DNA of 64,000 nucleotides from an uncultured Prevotella sp. (GTDB taxonomy: Bacteria; Bacteroidota; Bacteroidia; Bacteroidales; Bacteroidaceae), in assembly GCA_944319935.1 (NCBI GenBank), contig CALUFM010000006.1:1-64000 (forward strand), read 5' to 3'. Position 1 is the first letter of the stretch, and every line of letters begins with the position of its first letter. The position numbers and the translations under genes were made by a program. The notes beneath the pieces are model-generated. The model made no database searches. It saw nothing but the letters and a program-made list of their open reading frames with translations, and was not told the DNA's origin. This document shows, piece after piece, positions 17,366 through 26,066 of the stretch.

Positions 17366-18054
17366 ACATACGGCTAAGACATGCCCTGCTGCCGCTGGCG
17401 ATGTTGCTCGCCGCGTGCGGCTCCGACCCTTACGACACGGGAGAAGGCTCGCTGTCACAGATGAGGGCTGACTTCGTCGAGGCGCACACCGATGCCAACG
17501 CCTGCATGACAAGCGTTGAGACCGACGGCGGCGAACGGATAACGCTGACCCCGCCCGTGGCTTTGGAGTGGGCGGCCAAGCCCGACACCACTTACCGCGC
17601 GCTGCTTTATTACAACAAGACCGCTGACGCCAACGGTACGCTTACGGCCGAACCGATAGCCATGCAACAGGTACTCGTACCGCAAATAGTGACAGCCGAA
17701 GACATTGAAGGCGGCATGAAGACCGACCCCGTGGAGTTCATCAGCGCATGGAAAAGCGTCAACGGCAAGTACCTCAACCTTGAAATCGCGGTAAAGACAG
17801 GCACAAACGACGGCACATACAACGCCCAGACGATAGGCGTGACCTGCGACGGCGTGACAGAAAACGCCGACGGCACACGACACATAAGCCTCACCCTGTA
17901 CCACGACCAAGGCGACGCGCCTGAATATTACAGCGCAGAGACATACGTCAGCGTGGCTATCACGAGACTGCCCGTCACACCTGCCGCCGGCGACGAGGTA
18001 AGTATAAGCCTCAACACTTACGACGGTGTCGTCACCCGAACATTCACACTCTAA
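17362..18054 (+). CDS. NigD-like lipoprotein
   Basis: Signal peptide with lipobox (MLLAACGSDP, lipidated Cys at about residue 20), so anchored in a membrane facing the periplasm or surface. The body is a beta-rich domain (ITLTPPVALEWAAKPDTTYRALLYYN) resembling the N-terminal OB-like domain of NigD proteins, and the end YVSVAITRLPV fits the C-terminal beta domain. The function of this family is unknown; NigD was named from a bacteriocin cluster in Prevotella nigrescens. Translational coupling (ATGA overlap) with the acyltransferase gene suggests co-expression. A terminator follows. Confidence 0.55.
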   Translation: MNIRLRHALLPLAMLLAACGSDPYDTGEGSLSQMRADFVEAHTDANACMTSVETDGGERITLTPPVALEWAAKPDTTYRALLYYNKTADANGTLTAEPIAMQQVLVPQIVTAEDIEGGMKTDPVEFISAWKSVNGKYLNLEIAVKTGTNDGTYNAQTIGVTCDGVTENADGTRHISLTLYHDQGDAPEYYSAETYVSVAITRLPVTPAAGDEVSISLNTYDGVVTRTFTL

Positions 18055-18062
18055 ACCAAACA

Positions 18063-18098
18063 AAGCCTCCGTCCCACACCCATGGCGGAGGCTTTTTT
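18063..18098 (+). terminator. Rho-independent terminator after the NigD-like gene
   Basis: gcctccg (18065-18071) pairs with cggaggc (18086-18092) and is followed by six T. Confidence 0.8.
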
Positions 18099-18247
18099 CA
18101 TGAAAAGCATAAAAAATTTTACTTATTGATGTCACAAAAACGACTTTTCTGCGTAATAAGCATAAAAATACTTGCGAACCCGTCCTTAACGAGGGCGCAA
18201 TACACGTCACTATAGGCAAACAAAGTTTAACATAAAAAAGGCACATC

Positions 18248-19183
18248 ATGAACATCAAGACACTGGCAATAGCAATCACCGCGGCGGCATTGTCGCTGTC
18301 GGCTTGCAACGTAACGGGCAAGAACGCCCAATCGTACAACAGCGGCAACGCGGCAGCCCTTGCATCAGAAGGCAAGGTTACGAAGACGCTCAACCTGAAG
18401 AACTTCAGCAAAATCAAGTCTTCGCTGAACGTTGACATAAGCTACACGCAGGGCAACAGTTACAAAGTCACGGTAAGCGGCACGGCGAAAGCCCTCGCAC
18501 GCGCCGACATATCGGTAAGCAACGGCATGCTTGTCATTGAAAAGAAAGCAAACAGAACAAACGCGAACAACAGCTATGACGACACAAACATCGTGATTGA
18601 CATCACGTCGCCAAGGCTCACAGCCATCAGCAACACCAGTTCGCTGACATTCAGTTCCGACAGCCTAACCACTGACAAATTCTGCATAGACAACAACGGG
18701 ACTCTGCAACTTAGTCCGGGTTTGGTGAAATGCGTACACGCCAAGATAAGCAATCAGGGAGTGCTCAACACTGACGGACAGATACTTGCATCCTCGGCAA
18801 GCATTGTAAACTCCGGCGTAAGCACGCTTGGCACGAGGTTCAGCGTTGACGGCGACTTCATTATGGCAAACAACGGACACATGACAATGGGCGGCAAGGT
18901 GACAGCCTACAGCGTGGACATGGACAACTCTGGAATAACTACTTACTCCGTCGGCATCAACGCCGACAAACTCAACCTCAAAGTAACGGGCATAGAGACG
19001 GGCGACATGAGCTATAAGGGCGGCGACATGAACATAAACTGCCTCGGGAACCTGACCTTAAAACTCGACGCCGACTGTGACAACCTTTTTTCAAATACCA
19101 ATGGACGCTTAACAATTGACATAAAAGGCCAAGTTAACCAATGCGCAAACTACGGAGCCATCACGAGGGTCAGGCGGCTGTAG
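18248..19183 (+). CDS. GIN-domain (DUF2807) lipoprotein, copy 1
   Basis: Lipobox LSACN (Cys at about residue 20). Residues 45-310 form the right-handed beta-solenoid-like GIN domain: LNLKNFSKIKSSLNVDISY, then KVTVSGTAKALARADISVS and a ladder of short N/G/S-rich strands (ISNTSSLTFS, IDNNGTLQLS, MDNSGITTYS). Such proteins are cell-surface or periplasmic with no defined activity. The first 273 coding bases are identical to the next gene except one change (position 18488, K to E). The C-terminus is atypical, ending ITRVRRL rather than the NIDT-K-LNKF end of the family, and an orphan 3' fragment of another copy follows. It was probably remodelled by recombination. Confidence 0.75.
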   Translation: MNIKTLAIAITAAALSLSACNVTGKNAQSYNSGNAAALASEGKVTKTLNLKNFSKIKSSLNVDISYTQGNSYKVTVSGTAKALARADISVSNGMLVIEKKANRTNANNSYDDTNIVIDITSPRLTAISNTSSLTFSSDSLTTDKFCIDNNGTLQLSPGLVKCVHAKISNQGVLNTDGQILASSASIVNSGVSTLGTRFSVDGDFIMANNGHMTMGGKVTAYSVDMDNSGITTYSVGINADKLNLKVTGIETGDMSYKGGDMNINCLGNLTLKLDADCDNLFSNTNGRLTIDIKGQVNQCANYGAITRVRRL

Positions 19184-19217
19184 CCACAATGGGAACAACA
19201 CCATTCGGCACTAAAGC

Positions 19218-19313
19218 AACTCCAGCCTCACGCTGTCAGGCACAGCCGATTACATTGAATTCACGGGCAAGGGAGCGGCCAACATCGACACCAAAGCCCT
19301 CAACAAGTTCTGA
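19218..19313 (+). pseudogene. Orphan 3' fragment of a third GIN-domain gene
   Basis: In frame with the stop at 19311-19313 the bases encode LTLSGTADYIEFTGKGAANI and then DTKALNKF. This matches the end of the following gene (RLSGTADNTEFTGAGISNI, then DTSKLNKF). A stop lies in frame at 19212, so the fragment is not expressed from the upstream gene. It is a leftover of a deletion or conversion event between tandem copies. Confidence 0.7.
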
Positions 19314-19361
19314 CCTATGCGAATATCAAACTAAATCTCGTCAAACATAAAAAGGCACATC

Positions 19362-20444
19362 ATGAACATCAAGACACTGGCAATAGCAATCACCGCGGCG
19401 GCATTGTCGCTGTCGGCTTGCAACGTAACGGGCAAGAACGCCCAATCGTACAACAGCGGCAACGCGGCAGCCCTTGCATCAGAAGGCAAGGTTACGAAGA
19501 CGCTCAACCTGAAGAACTTCAGCAAAATCAAGTCTTCGCTGAACGTTGACATAAGCTACACGCAGGGCAACAGTTACAAAGTCACGGTAAGCGGCACGGC
19601 GGAAGCCCTCGCACGCGCCGACATATCGGTAAGCGGCGGCACGCTGACCATCGAACAAGACAATAGCCGCGACAACACCTACAGCAACGGCTCAAACAAG
19701 CTGCACTTCAACATCACCGCCCCGCACATCAGCGACATAACCAACCATGGCAGGATGGACTTCACCACAAGCCGCCTGAAAGGCAAAGGCACTGACATTG
19801 AGAACAACGGCGTGTTACAGTTCTCGGCCGATGAAGTCGTGGTTGAAACGTATGGCGCAGGGCTGAAGCTCACCAACCACGGCAGGGCCGACATCACCAT
19901 TGGGACAACCTCAGCAGGGAAAACCGCCATTGACAACAACGGCATCCTCACGCTCAGCAGCGACAAGATGAACGCAGGTTCGATGAAACTGTCCAACTAC
20001 GGCAGGATGGACTTCTCGGCCGATGTAAAAGCCTCATCGGCCGACCTCGACAACAACGGTATCTTCGAATCTGATGCGTCATTCACCGTCGAGGACTCCT
20101 ACGAATACACAAACTACGGGCGATGTGACTTCACGGGAGACATCACGGCCAAAAGCATCGACATCAGCAATTCGGGCATTGACCAGCAAGACGGCAAGCT
20201 GAAAGCCGACGCCCTGAGCATGGACGTCAACGGCCGCAGCGACTACAACTTGAGCTTCAGCGGCGGCACGGCCAAACTGACATGCAGCGGCATTGGCGAC
20301 TTCAACCTCTCGGTTGACTGCCAACGCCTCAACGTTGAAGCGAGCGGACGCATCGACGTGAGGCTGTCAGGCACGGCGGACAATACTGAATTCACAGGAG
20401 CTGGAATATCCAACATCGACACGTCAAAGCTCAATAAGTTTTAA
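19362..20444 (+). CDS. GIN-domain (DUF2807) lipoprotein, copy 2
   Basis: 360 residues with the same signal peptide and lipobox as copy 1 (LSACNVTGKN) and an identical first quarter. The solenoid is longer, with many repeats of the type NHGRMDFT, NNGVLQFS, NYGRMDFS, NNGIFESD, NYGRCDFT, about 20 residues apart, as expected of a beta-helix. It has the complete family C-terminus (TEFTGAGISNIDTSKLNKF). It is probably a surface-exposed structural or adhesin-like protein; the database name head-GIN autotransporter adhesin is not a proven function. It lies upstream of an ECF sigma operon, separated by an inverted-repeat cluster. Confidence 0.78.
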   Translation: MNIKTLAIAITAAALSLSACNVTGKNAQSYNSGNAAALASEGKVTKTLNLKNFSKIKSSLNVDISYTQGNSYKVTVSGTAEALARADISVSGGTLTIEQDNSRDNTYSNGSNKLHFNITAPHISDITNHGRMDFTTSRLKGKGTDIENNGVLQFSADEVVVETYGAGLKLTNHGRADITIGTTSAGKTAIDNNGILTLSSDKMNAGSMKLSNYGRMDFSADVKASSADLDNNGIFESDASFTVEDSYEYTNYGRCDFTGDITAKSIDISNSGIDQQDGKLKADALSMDVNGRSDYNLSFSGGTAKLTCSGIGDFNLSVDCQRLNVEASGRIDVRLSGTADNTEFTGAGISNIDTSKLNKF

Positions 20445-20690
20445 GGAGTAGAGGAGAAAAGGAGTAAAGGAGTAAAGGAGTAAAGGAGTAAAGAAATAAA
20501 AGGGGTAAAAGGGGTAAAAGTAAAAAAGCATTTGTCTTTAACTACTTTGACTTCATTAACTCCTTTAACTACAAAGAACAAGCAGCAGAGCATTTGTCTT
20601 TAACTACTTAGCGAGTGAAACGAGCGTTAACTACTTTAACTCCTTTAACTACCAAAAACCACCTTAACTCCTTTAACTACTATACTAAAA
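20445..20690. repeat. Inverted repeat E, complex cluster of arms
   Basis: Purine-rich left side of tandem gagtaaag units (20445-20526), then three successive pyrimidine-rich right arms (20530-20572, 20590-20653, 20661-20682), each starting or running as gcatttgtctttaacta or cttaactcctttaacta. The middle arm carries an insert tagcgagtgaaacgagcg. There are more right arms than left arms. Confidence 0.7.
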
Positions 20691-20696
20691 AACATC

Positions 20697-21179
20697 ATGA
20701 CAACGGAAGACTTTGAACGCGAGGCGGAGCGGCTGCGGCCGATGCTTGTGGCCGTGGCCGTAAGGACGCTGGGCGACGCGCGCTATGCCGAAGACGCGGC
20801 GCAAGACGCCCTGGCGAAGCTGTGGGCCATGCACGCCGACCTTCGCCTGCCCGTGGCAGCCCTCGCCCGCGCCGTTGTCAGGAACTTGTGCATCGACTCC
20901 ATGCGCCGACGTCGCTCCACGTTCACCAGCCAATACATTGAGCGCGGCGAAGCGGCCGAGGAAGAGAGCAACGAGGACGCCTTCACGCAAGTGATGAGGG
21001 TGGTTGACACGCTGCCGGCGGCCTGGCAGGTGGTGATACGCCTGCGCCACATCGACGGCATGTCCACAGCCGACATCGCGCGGCTGACCGGGGCGAGCGA
21101 AGACGCCGTGCGCAAGCAGCTCAGCCGCGCGCGCATGGCAATAAGGAAACATTATCTTGACAATTTGGGAAATGAATAA
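20697..21179 (+). CDS. ECF-type RNA polymerase sigma factor
   Basis: 160 residues. Region 2: LVAVAVRTLGDARYAEDAAQ, then DALAKLWAM. Region 4: LPAAWQVVIRLRHIDGMST, then ADIARLTGASEDAVRKQLSR with the helix-turn-helix. Typical of Bacteroidota ECF sigma factors that control envelope functions. The following gene overlaps by 8 bases and encodes a single-pass membrane protein, the usual place for an anti-sigma factor. Targets are not known from the sequence. Confidence 0.9.
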   Translation: MTTEDFEREAERLRPMLVAVAVRTLGDARYAEDAAQDALAKLWAMHADLRLPVAALARAVVRNLCIDSMRRRRSTFTSQYIERGEAAEEESNEDAFTQVMRVVDTLPAAWQVVIRLRHIDGMSTADIARLTGASEDAVRKQLSRARMAIRKHYLDNLGNE

Positions 21180-21681
21180 CAGGAAGACAAGGGAAATGGA
21201 AGAACTCGTGGAACGCTTCTTCAACGGCGACACCACGACTGCCGAGGAGGCCCGCCTCTACCGCCTTTTCAGGCGCAAAAGGCTGCCCGCCGAACTTGAG
21301 CGCATGCGCCCTATGTTCGCGGCTTTCGCTTCAATGCAGTGTGAGGAGCCACGGCGCGTGGCGATAATGAGGACGTTGCGCCGCGCCGCAATAGGCACTG
21401 CGGCCGCGCTGGCAATCACCTTGTGCCTTACACTGTATGCCAACTTCCGCGAAGACCGCACCCTGGCGCGCCTCTACGGCGGCAGCTACGTCATAGAAAA
21501 CGGGCGGCGCATCGACGACCTCAGCTCCATCCGCGAAGACATCGAGCAGACCCTCGACGACGCCCGGCGCATAGAGAGCCGCACCCACCACGACTTCATT
21601 GACAACGCCGAACAAGAGGTGCTTGACAACATAACCGACCCGGAAATGCAAAAAGAGGTGGAACAAATGTTGAACGAATAA
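21172..21681 (+). CDS. Single-pass membrane protein, putative anti-sigma partner
   Basis: 169 residues from ATG 21172 (MNNRKTREMEELVERFFNGD), overlapping the sigma gene stop by 8 bases. The N-terminal cytoplasmic part of about 70 residues (FFNGDTTTAEEARLYRLFRR) resembles the short helical start of Bacteroidota anti-sigma proteins. One transmembrane helix lies at about 72-92 (AAIGTAAALAITLCLTLYAN), followed by a charged, helical outer part (RIDDLSSIREDIEQTLDDAR). It lacks the FecR domain. Role as sigma regulator is inferred from overlap and topology only. Confidence 0.6.
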   Translation: MNNRKTREMEELVERFFNGDTTTAEEARLYRLFRRKRLPAELERMRPMFAAFASMQCEEPRRVAIMRTLRRAAIGTAAALAITLCLTLYANFREDRTLARLYGGSYVIENGRRIDDLSSIREDIEQTLDDARRIESRTHHDFIDNAEQEVLDNITDPEMQKEVEQMLNE

Positions 21682-21691
21682 ACAAACGGCC

Positions 21692-22105
21692 ATGAACAAA
21701 CTCAGGACAATGATAACCGCGCTGCTGCTTGCGGTGGCACTGATGCCCGCCGCGGCGCAGAACAGCATCGACCGCATGATGGAAAACTACTCGTCGCGCG
21801 GCTCAAGCAGGTACACTTCCGCCGTGGAGCGCGACCCCGCCACGCGCCAAGTGAAAAGAGTGGTCAACGTGCTTGAGCTGCACTACTTCGGGATAGACGA
21901 GTTCATAAGCGCATTCAGGCGCGAGGCGCAAACGGGCAACTTCACCGAGAAGCGCGACGAAGACGGCCTGACGCTGATGCTGACCGTGCGCGGCACGCGG
22001 CAAAACCGCATATACATGCTGCGCTGCACCGAACCTTACGCATACGGGAGGCGTGACTCACGATACAACAACGCCAAGGTGACGGTGATTGTCAAGTACA
22101 AGTAA
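21692..22105 (+). CDS. Small exported protein, DUF5024-like
   Basis: 137 residues with a signal peptide ending AAAQ (about residue 23). The mature part is a small alpha/beta domain (VVNVLELHYFGIDEFISAFR, GLTLMLTVRGTRQNRIYML). It follows the membrane protein by 10 bases, so the three genes form one operon. The resemblance to DUF5024 is from memory of similar Prevotella proteins in sigma-factor operons and is tentative. It may be the periplasmic sensor or output of the system. Confidence 0.5.
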   Translation: MNKLRTMITALLLAVALMPAAAQNSIDRMMENYSSRGSSRYTSAVERDPATRQVKRVVNVLELHYFGIDEFISAFRREAQTGNFTEKRDEDGLTLMLTVRGTRQNRIYMLRCTEPYAYGRRDSRYNNAKVTVIVKYK

Positions 22106-22174
22106 ACCCAAATCGGCCATAAGACTGAAGTCCAATGACCGATTTGGGTTAAGCCAAGACATGGCAAACAGCCC

Positions 22175-22250
22175 CGCAAAAGGCCGTGTTTTACAACGCA
22201 AAAGGCCATCTTTCGCAACGTGAAAGATGGCCTTTCGGTTTTACGCTGAC
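22175..22250. repeat. GC-rich 22-base-period palindrome cluster, copy 3
   Basis: Units gcaaaaggccgtgttttac, gcaaaaggccatctttcgc and the complement gaaagatggcctttcgg. It sits between convergent genes. Confidence 0.7.
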
Positions 22251-22310
22251 AGTCAATGCGTTACAAGATAGTTTGCAATCAATCTCCAAGAACATGTTTC
22301 CGCCTTGCGG

Positions 22311-23510
22311 TTACTTTACGGTCTCGGTCTTCAAGAACTTCTTGAAGTCGTCATGATAGCCGTTGAACACGTTGATGTCAACCTCGCCCACAATGCCGCT
22401 GACGCGCCCGTCGGGACAAAGCTGCCAGATGGCGAGGCGCACGTCGGGGCGGTATTCGCCGTAGCGGGCTATCCACACCTTGTAGTCACGCGTGATGTCG
22501 GGGGCTGACGGCAGGTATTTGTTCACGAACTGCTGGCTCACGTAAAGTATCGGGCGCACGCCGGTCCGCTTGTGTACTATGCTCATCCATGTGCGCACAC
22601 GGCTGAGCATGGCCTCCGTTCCGCCCATCTTCCTGACCTGCGAGGGCGTAGGCTCAACGTCAAGCACGGGCGGCAAATCGCCTTTCGAGAACTTTGAGTT
22701 GCGCAAGAAATAGCTGGCCTGCTCTGAAGCCTTCGACGTCGGCGAGAAGAAGTGGTACGCCCCGCAGGGTATGCCGCGGCGGCGCGCCGCGCGGTAGTCG
22801 GAGAGATAATACGGATTGCGCACGCTCTTGCCCTCGGTTGACTTGATGTAGACGAACGAAACGGGATAATCCACCCGTCCGCTCACCTTCTTCTGGCTGA
22901 TGTCTCCAAGGTGGGTTATGCGCAGTCGGCTCCAGTCGATGGCGTACTTCTTGCGCCCCTTGCCGTGCTGATAGCGCGAGATGTCTATGCCGTAAATGCG
23001 CTCTGCGGTGTAAGTCATGCGCTCGCCGCGGTAACGGCCGGCTTTCCACTCCCCCACTTGCGCCTTGCCCGACGCCGTGACGCCGCAGCCGAAACCGTTT
23101 CTCGCGCCCTGCCGCCACGCGCCGTCATACCACGCGCCGTCAAATCCGTCATATATGCCATGCCCCGAAGGCACATGGCAAGAGTCAAACTCGCCTTTGT
23201 ACACGCCAAGACTGTCGGCCACCATGCCGCGCACGATGGTATCCCCACGCCACAAGGCCGTCACCTTGCGCCCCAAAGAGTCAAAGGCCACGCCGTAACC
23301 ATGGCGTTTTCCCTCCTTCCATTGCCCGCTGTACACGATACTGTCGCCGGCATACAACACGCCGTAGCCGCTGTATTTGCCGCCTGACAGGCCGCCCACA
23401 TAGCGATACTTGCCGTCGGCCACGGTGCCGCTGTCGCCGGGCGTGGTGTCAACACACGACGATACGAGGCACATCAAGATGAAAGTGAATATCAAAGCAA
23501 TGTTTCTCAT
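22311..23510 (-). CDS. MORN-repeat plus GH25 lysozyme-like lipoprotein
   Basis: Lipobox LVSSC (Cys at residue 19). Residues about 36-180 hold MORN-type repeats (GKYSGYGVLYAGDSIVYSGQ, WKEGKRHGYGVAF, GAWRQGARNGFGCGV). Residues about 186-395 form a GH25 muramidase domain: YGIDISRYQHGKG with the first catalytic Asp, FVYIKSTEGKS, GAYHFFSP and LPPVLDVEPTPSQ with the second acidic pair. It probably binds to and cleaves peptidoglycan between MurNAc and GlcNAc from the periplasm or surface. It overlaps the upstream gene by 4 bases (ATGA), so it is the third gene of the inositol-phosphate synthase operon. The combination of MORN and GH25 is unusual but is seen in Bacteroidota. Confidence 0.85.
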   Translation of the reverse strand: MRNIALIFTFILMCLVSSCVDTTPGDSGTVADGKYRYVGGLSGGKYSGYGVLYAGDSIVYSGQWKEGKRHGYGVAFDSLGRKVTALWRGDTIVRGMVADSLGVYKGEFDSCHVPSGHGIYDGFDGAWYDGAWRQGARNGFGCGVTASGKAQVGEWKAGRYRGERMTYTAERIYGIDISRYQHGKGRKKYAIDWSRLRITHLGDISQKKVSGRVDYPVSFVYIKSTEGKSVRNPYYLSDYRAARRRGIPCGAYHFFSPTSKASEQASYFLRNSKFSKGDLPPVLDVEPTPSQVRKMGGTEAMLSRVRTWMSIVHKRTGVRPILYVSQQFVNKYLPSAPDITRDYKVWIARYGEYRPDVRLAIWQLCPDGRVSGIVGEVDINVFNGYHDDFKKFLKTETVK

Positions 23511-24553
23511 GGCAGCAAACGTTTTAGTCCGAACCCGAAACTTGACGGCCTCACAATCCTGCCGTCCACGCTTACGCCCTCAAGCTGGCCGCCGCTGCTG
23601 AACACGAGCGAACCGTCAGGCGCAAGCAACGGCGGCAAAGCGTGGCGCGCCTTGCCCGCAGCCGCGCCCTTGAACGTCTGCGCCTTGGCTCCGGCTGGTG
23701 AGAACCCGTAGAGCGCGCAGCCTGGATAAGAGGCCACGACCACGCTGTCACCCGCATCGGCTACGGGCGTAAGCCACTGGTGCAGGTACACGGCCGACGC
23801 CCCGTCGGGCTTGCGCTTGTCCACTGTTTGCAGCAACATGAAGGGCGAAGTCTTGTCCGCCGTCAGGCAAACGCACGCCGTGCGCGCCACTCCTCCGGCC
23901 GTGTCAGCCGTGAGAAGGGTGTATTTCTCGACAAGCTCCACCGTCAGCCGCCTCTTGCCCAATGCCGACCGCAACGCCCCGACGACCTTCGTCAGGCTGT
24001 CCCTCTCGGCCTTCACGCTGACATCATAGGCCGCCATTACATTGTAACCGTCGTCGTTCACGTTGTGTATGCGCATGTAATAGTCTATATCTTCTATCTT
24101 CCGCCCTATCAGCGAAAGCCGTCTTTCCATCGCGCCGATTGCGTTTTCCAACACGGGACGCACGTTGCCGCCCGCCGCTGACAACCGCTTGTGAGCCATG
24201 CTGTCAGCGTTGGCCACAAGCAACAAGCCCGGGCACGAGGGGATAAACGGATACTTGTCAACCCACGCGGCAGTGACATGGCTGACGGTCACGACCGTAG
24301 AGTCAGCCGAAGGCGACAACCCTACCGGCCGAAGGCTGTCACCCAGTTCCCTGAACCACGCCACCGGCTTGCCGTCGGCGCACACCCTGTAATACGACAC
24401 GCGCTCGACCAACGCCACGGCGCGCCGCATACGCTCCGCCGAACGCGGCAGGAACGACAGCGCGTATATAACAACGGCAATCGCCGCCAGGGCTACCGGC
24501 AGCGATTGCAACACTTTCTTATATGTCAGCTTGACGTCAATCAATCTCCTCAT
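23507..24553 (-). CDS. Unknown single-pass membrane protein
   Basis: 348 residues from ATG 24553 (MRRLIDVKLTYKKVL), overlapping the end of the synthase gene by 17 bases; two earlier ATGs within that gene are possible. One transmembrane helix near the N-terminus (LPVALAAIAVVIYALSFLP), then an extracytoplasmic part with coiled-coil-like segments (ENAIGAMERRLSLIGRKIED, SLTKVVGALRSALGKRRLTV). PDGSLVFSSGGQLEGVSVDG near the end looks like one beta-propeller blade. There are no catalytic signatures I recognise. Its position between an inositol-phosphate synthase and a muramidase suggests an envelope role. Confidence 0.6.
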   Translation of the reverse strand: MRRLIDVKLTYKKVLQSLPVALAAIAVVIYALSFLPRSAERMRRAVALVERVSYYRVCADGKPVAWFRELGDSLRPVGLSPSADSTVVTVSHVTAAWVDKYPFIPSCPGLLLVANADSMAHKRLSAAGGNVRPVLENAIGAMERRLSLIGRKIEDIDYYMRIHNVNDDGYNVMAAYDVSVKAERDSLTKVVGALRSALGKRRLTVELVEKYTLLTADTAGGVARTACVCLTADKTSPFMLLQTVDKRKPDGASAVYLHQWLTPVADAGDSVVVASYPGCALYGFSPAGAKAQTFKGAAAGKARHALPPLLAPDGSLVFSSGGQLEGVSVDGRIVRPSSFGFGLKRLLP

Positions 24554-25841
24554 CGGCCTCATATCCGCCCATCTCACGGATGGCGTTCTTCAACATGGTA
24601 TACTGCTGGAACAAGTCATGTACGGGTTTGTGTTCATCGTCGTGCATGGGGCTCTTCAGGTAGAACGACAGCCATGTCTGTATTCCGCTCTTGCCGGCAC
24701 GTGCGGCCAGGTCGCCGAAGAGCGCGAGGTCGAGCAGCAGCGGCGCGGCGAGTATGGAGTCCTTGCAGAGGAAGTCAACTTTTATCTGCATGGGGTAGCC
24801 CATCCAGCCGAAGATGTCGATGTTGTCCCATCCCTCCTTGTCATCGTTGCGGGGCGGATAGTAGTTGATGCGCACCTTGTGGAAGATGTCCTGGTACAGG
24901 TCGGGGTATTCGTCGCCGCTCAGTATGGTGTCGATTACGCCCAGCTTGCTGACCTCCTTTGTCTTGAAGTTCTCGGGAACGTCAAGCACAAGGCCGTCGC
25001 GGTTGCCGAGGATGTTGGTTGAGAACCATCCGCTTACGCCCAACATGCGCGTGCGGAAGGCGGCTGACAGCACGGTCTTCATCATCGTCTGGCCGGTCTT
25101 GAAGTCCTTTCCGGCTATCGGCATGCGTGTCTTCTCGGCGTACTGCCACATCGCCGGGATGTCAAGGCACGTGTTCGGCGCGCCCATTATGAACGGCGCA
25201 CCCTCTGACATTGCGGCGTAAGCGTAACACATTGACGGCGATATGTGGGCTCGGTCGTCAGCCTTCATGGCCGCCTCGAAGGCGTCAAGGCTGTCGTGTA
25301 CGTCCTTGCAGCGCGGCACGTAGATTTCTGTTGAGGCCGCCCAGATGACCACCACGCGCGAGCAACCGTTCTCCTTCTTGAACGCGCGTATGTCCTCGCG
25401 AACCAGCTCCATCAGTTCCCAGCGCGTCAGCTTGGGCTCTTTGGTCCACGTCCCTTCAAGAGCCTTGACGTAATCGGGGTCGTAAATGCCCTTCATGGGC
25501 ACAATTTTCTCAAGCTCCTGCTTTACGGGATAGATGTCCCTGTCCTTCAACACCTCGGCGTGCATCGCGCTCTCGAAGGCGTTATCGGGCAGGATGTCCC
25601 ACGCACCGAACACAATATCGTCGAGCGCAGGCATCGACACTATCTCTGATACGTGCTTGTACTGCTTGGCGTCGCCGCGCCCCACGCGGATTTTGGCCAT
25701 CTGGCTTATCGAGCCTACGGGCTTGCCCATGCCCTTGCGAACCATCAACACGCCCGTGATGAACGTCGAGCTTACCGCGCCGAGGCCGACGCACAAGACG
25801 CCCAACTTGCCCTCAGCCGGCTTTACCATGTTATTTTCCAT
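24537..25841 (-). CDS. myo-inositol-1-phosphate synthase
   Basis: Converts glucose-6-phosphate to inositol-phosphate using NAD, the entry step to inositol lipids. The N-terminus GKLGVLCVGLGAVSSTFITG is the NAD-binding Rossmann motif; DFKTGQTMMKTVLS carries the conserved catalytic lysine region; SGWFSTNILGNRDGLVLD and CKDSILAAPLLLDL are typical family blocks. I chose ATG 25841 (MENNMVKPAEGK), 434 residues; an ATG 33 bases upstream is possible. Gut Bacteroidota use this enzyme for phosphatidylinositol and inositol sphingolipids, but the lipid genes that accompany it in Bacteroides thetaiotaomicron are absent here and an unknown membrane protein and a muramidase follow instead. Confidence 0.9.
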   Translation of the reverse strand: MENNMVKPAEGKLGVLCVGLGAVSSTFITGVLMVRKGMGKPVGSISQMAKIRVGRGDAKQYKHVSEIVSMPALDDIVFGAWDILPDNAFESAMHAEVLKDRDIYPVKQELEKIVPMKGIYDPDYVKALEGTWTKEPKLTRWELMELVREDIRAFKKENGCSRVVVIWAASTEIYVPRCKDVHDSLDAFEAAMKADDRAHISPSMCYAYAAMSEGAPFIMGAPNTCLDIPAMWQYAEKTRMPIAGKDFKTGQTMMKTVLSAAFRTRMLGVSGWFSTNILGNRDGLVLDVPENFKTKEVSKLGVIDTILSGDEYPDLYQDIFHKVRINYYPPRNDDKEGWDNIDIFGWMGYPMQIKVDFLCKDSILAAPLLLDLALFGDLAARAGKSGIQTWLSFYLKSPMHDDEHKPVHDLFQQYTMLKNAIREMGGYEADEEID

Positions 25842-26066
25842 GTCGTTTATTTTTGTTTTTGTCATTGAATTCATGCTTTTGCCGCATGAGAGGAGATGTC
25901 TCCTTACAAATTGCGAAAGTACAAAAAAATATCAATCAACGTATGGTTTTATTCCCAATTTGGACACATTTCATGAAAAAACCACGTTTGGCGCACGCCG
26001 ACATGACGCTTTGCGCGATTTATTGAGTAACTTTGCGCTATGTAAAACAACTTAAACGACAAACGT

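Noticed and set aside
17455-18438. Minus-strand open frame of 327 codons crossing the NigD-like gene and the GIN gene
   Set aside because: It is antisense to two genes and crosses a terminator and a promoter region. Its N-terminal end recurs at 19331-19552 only because the GIN genes are duplicated there.
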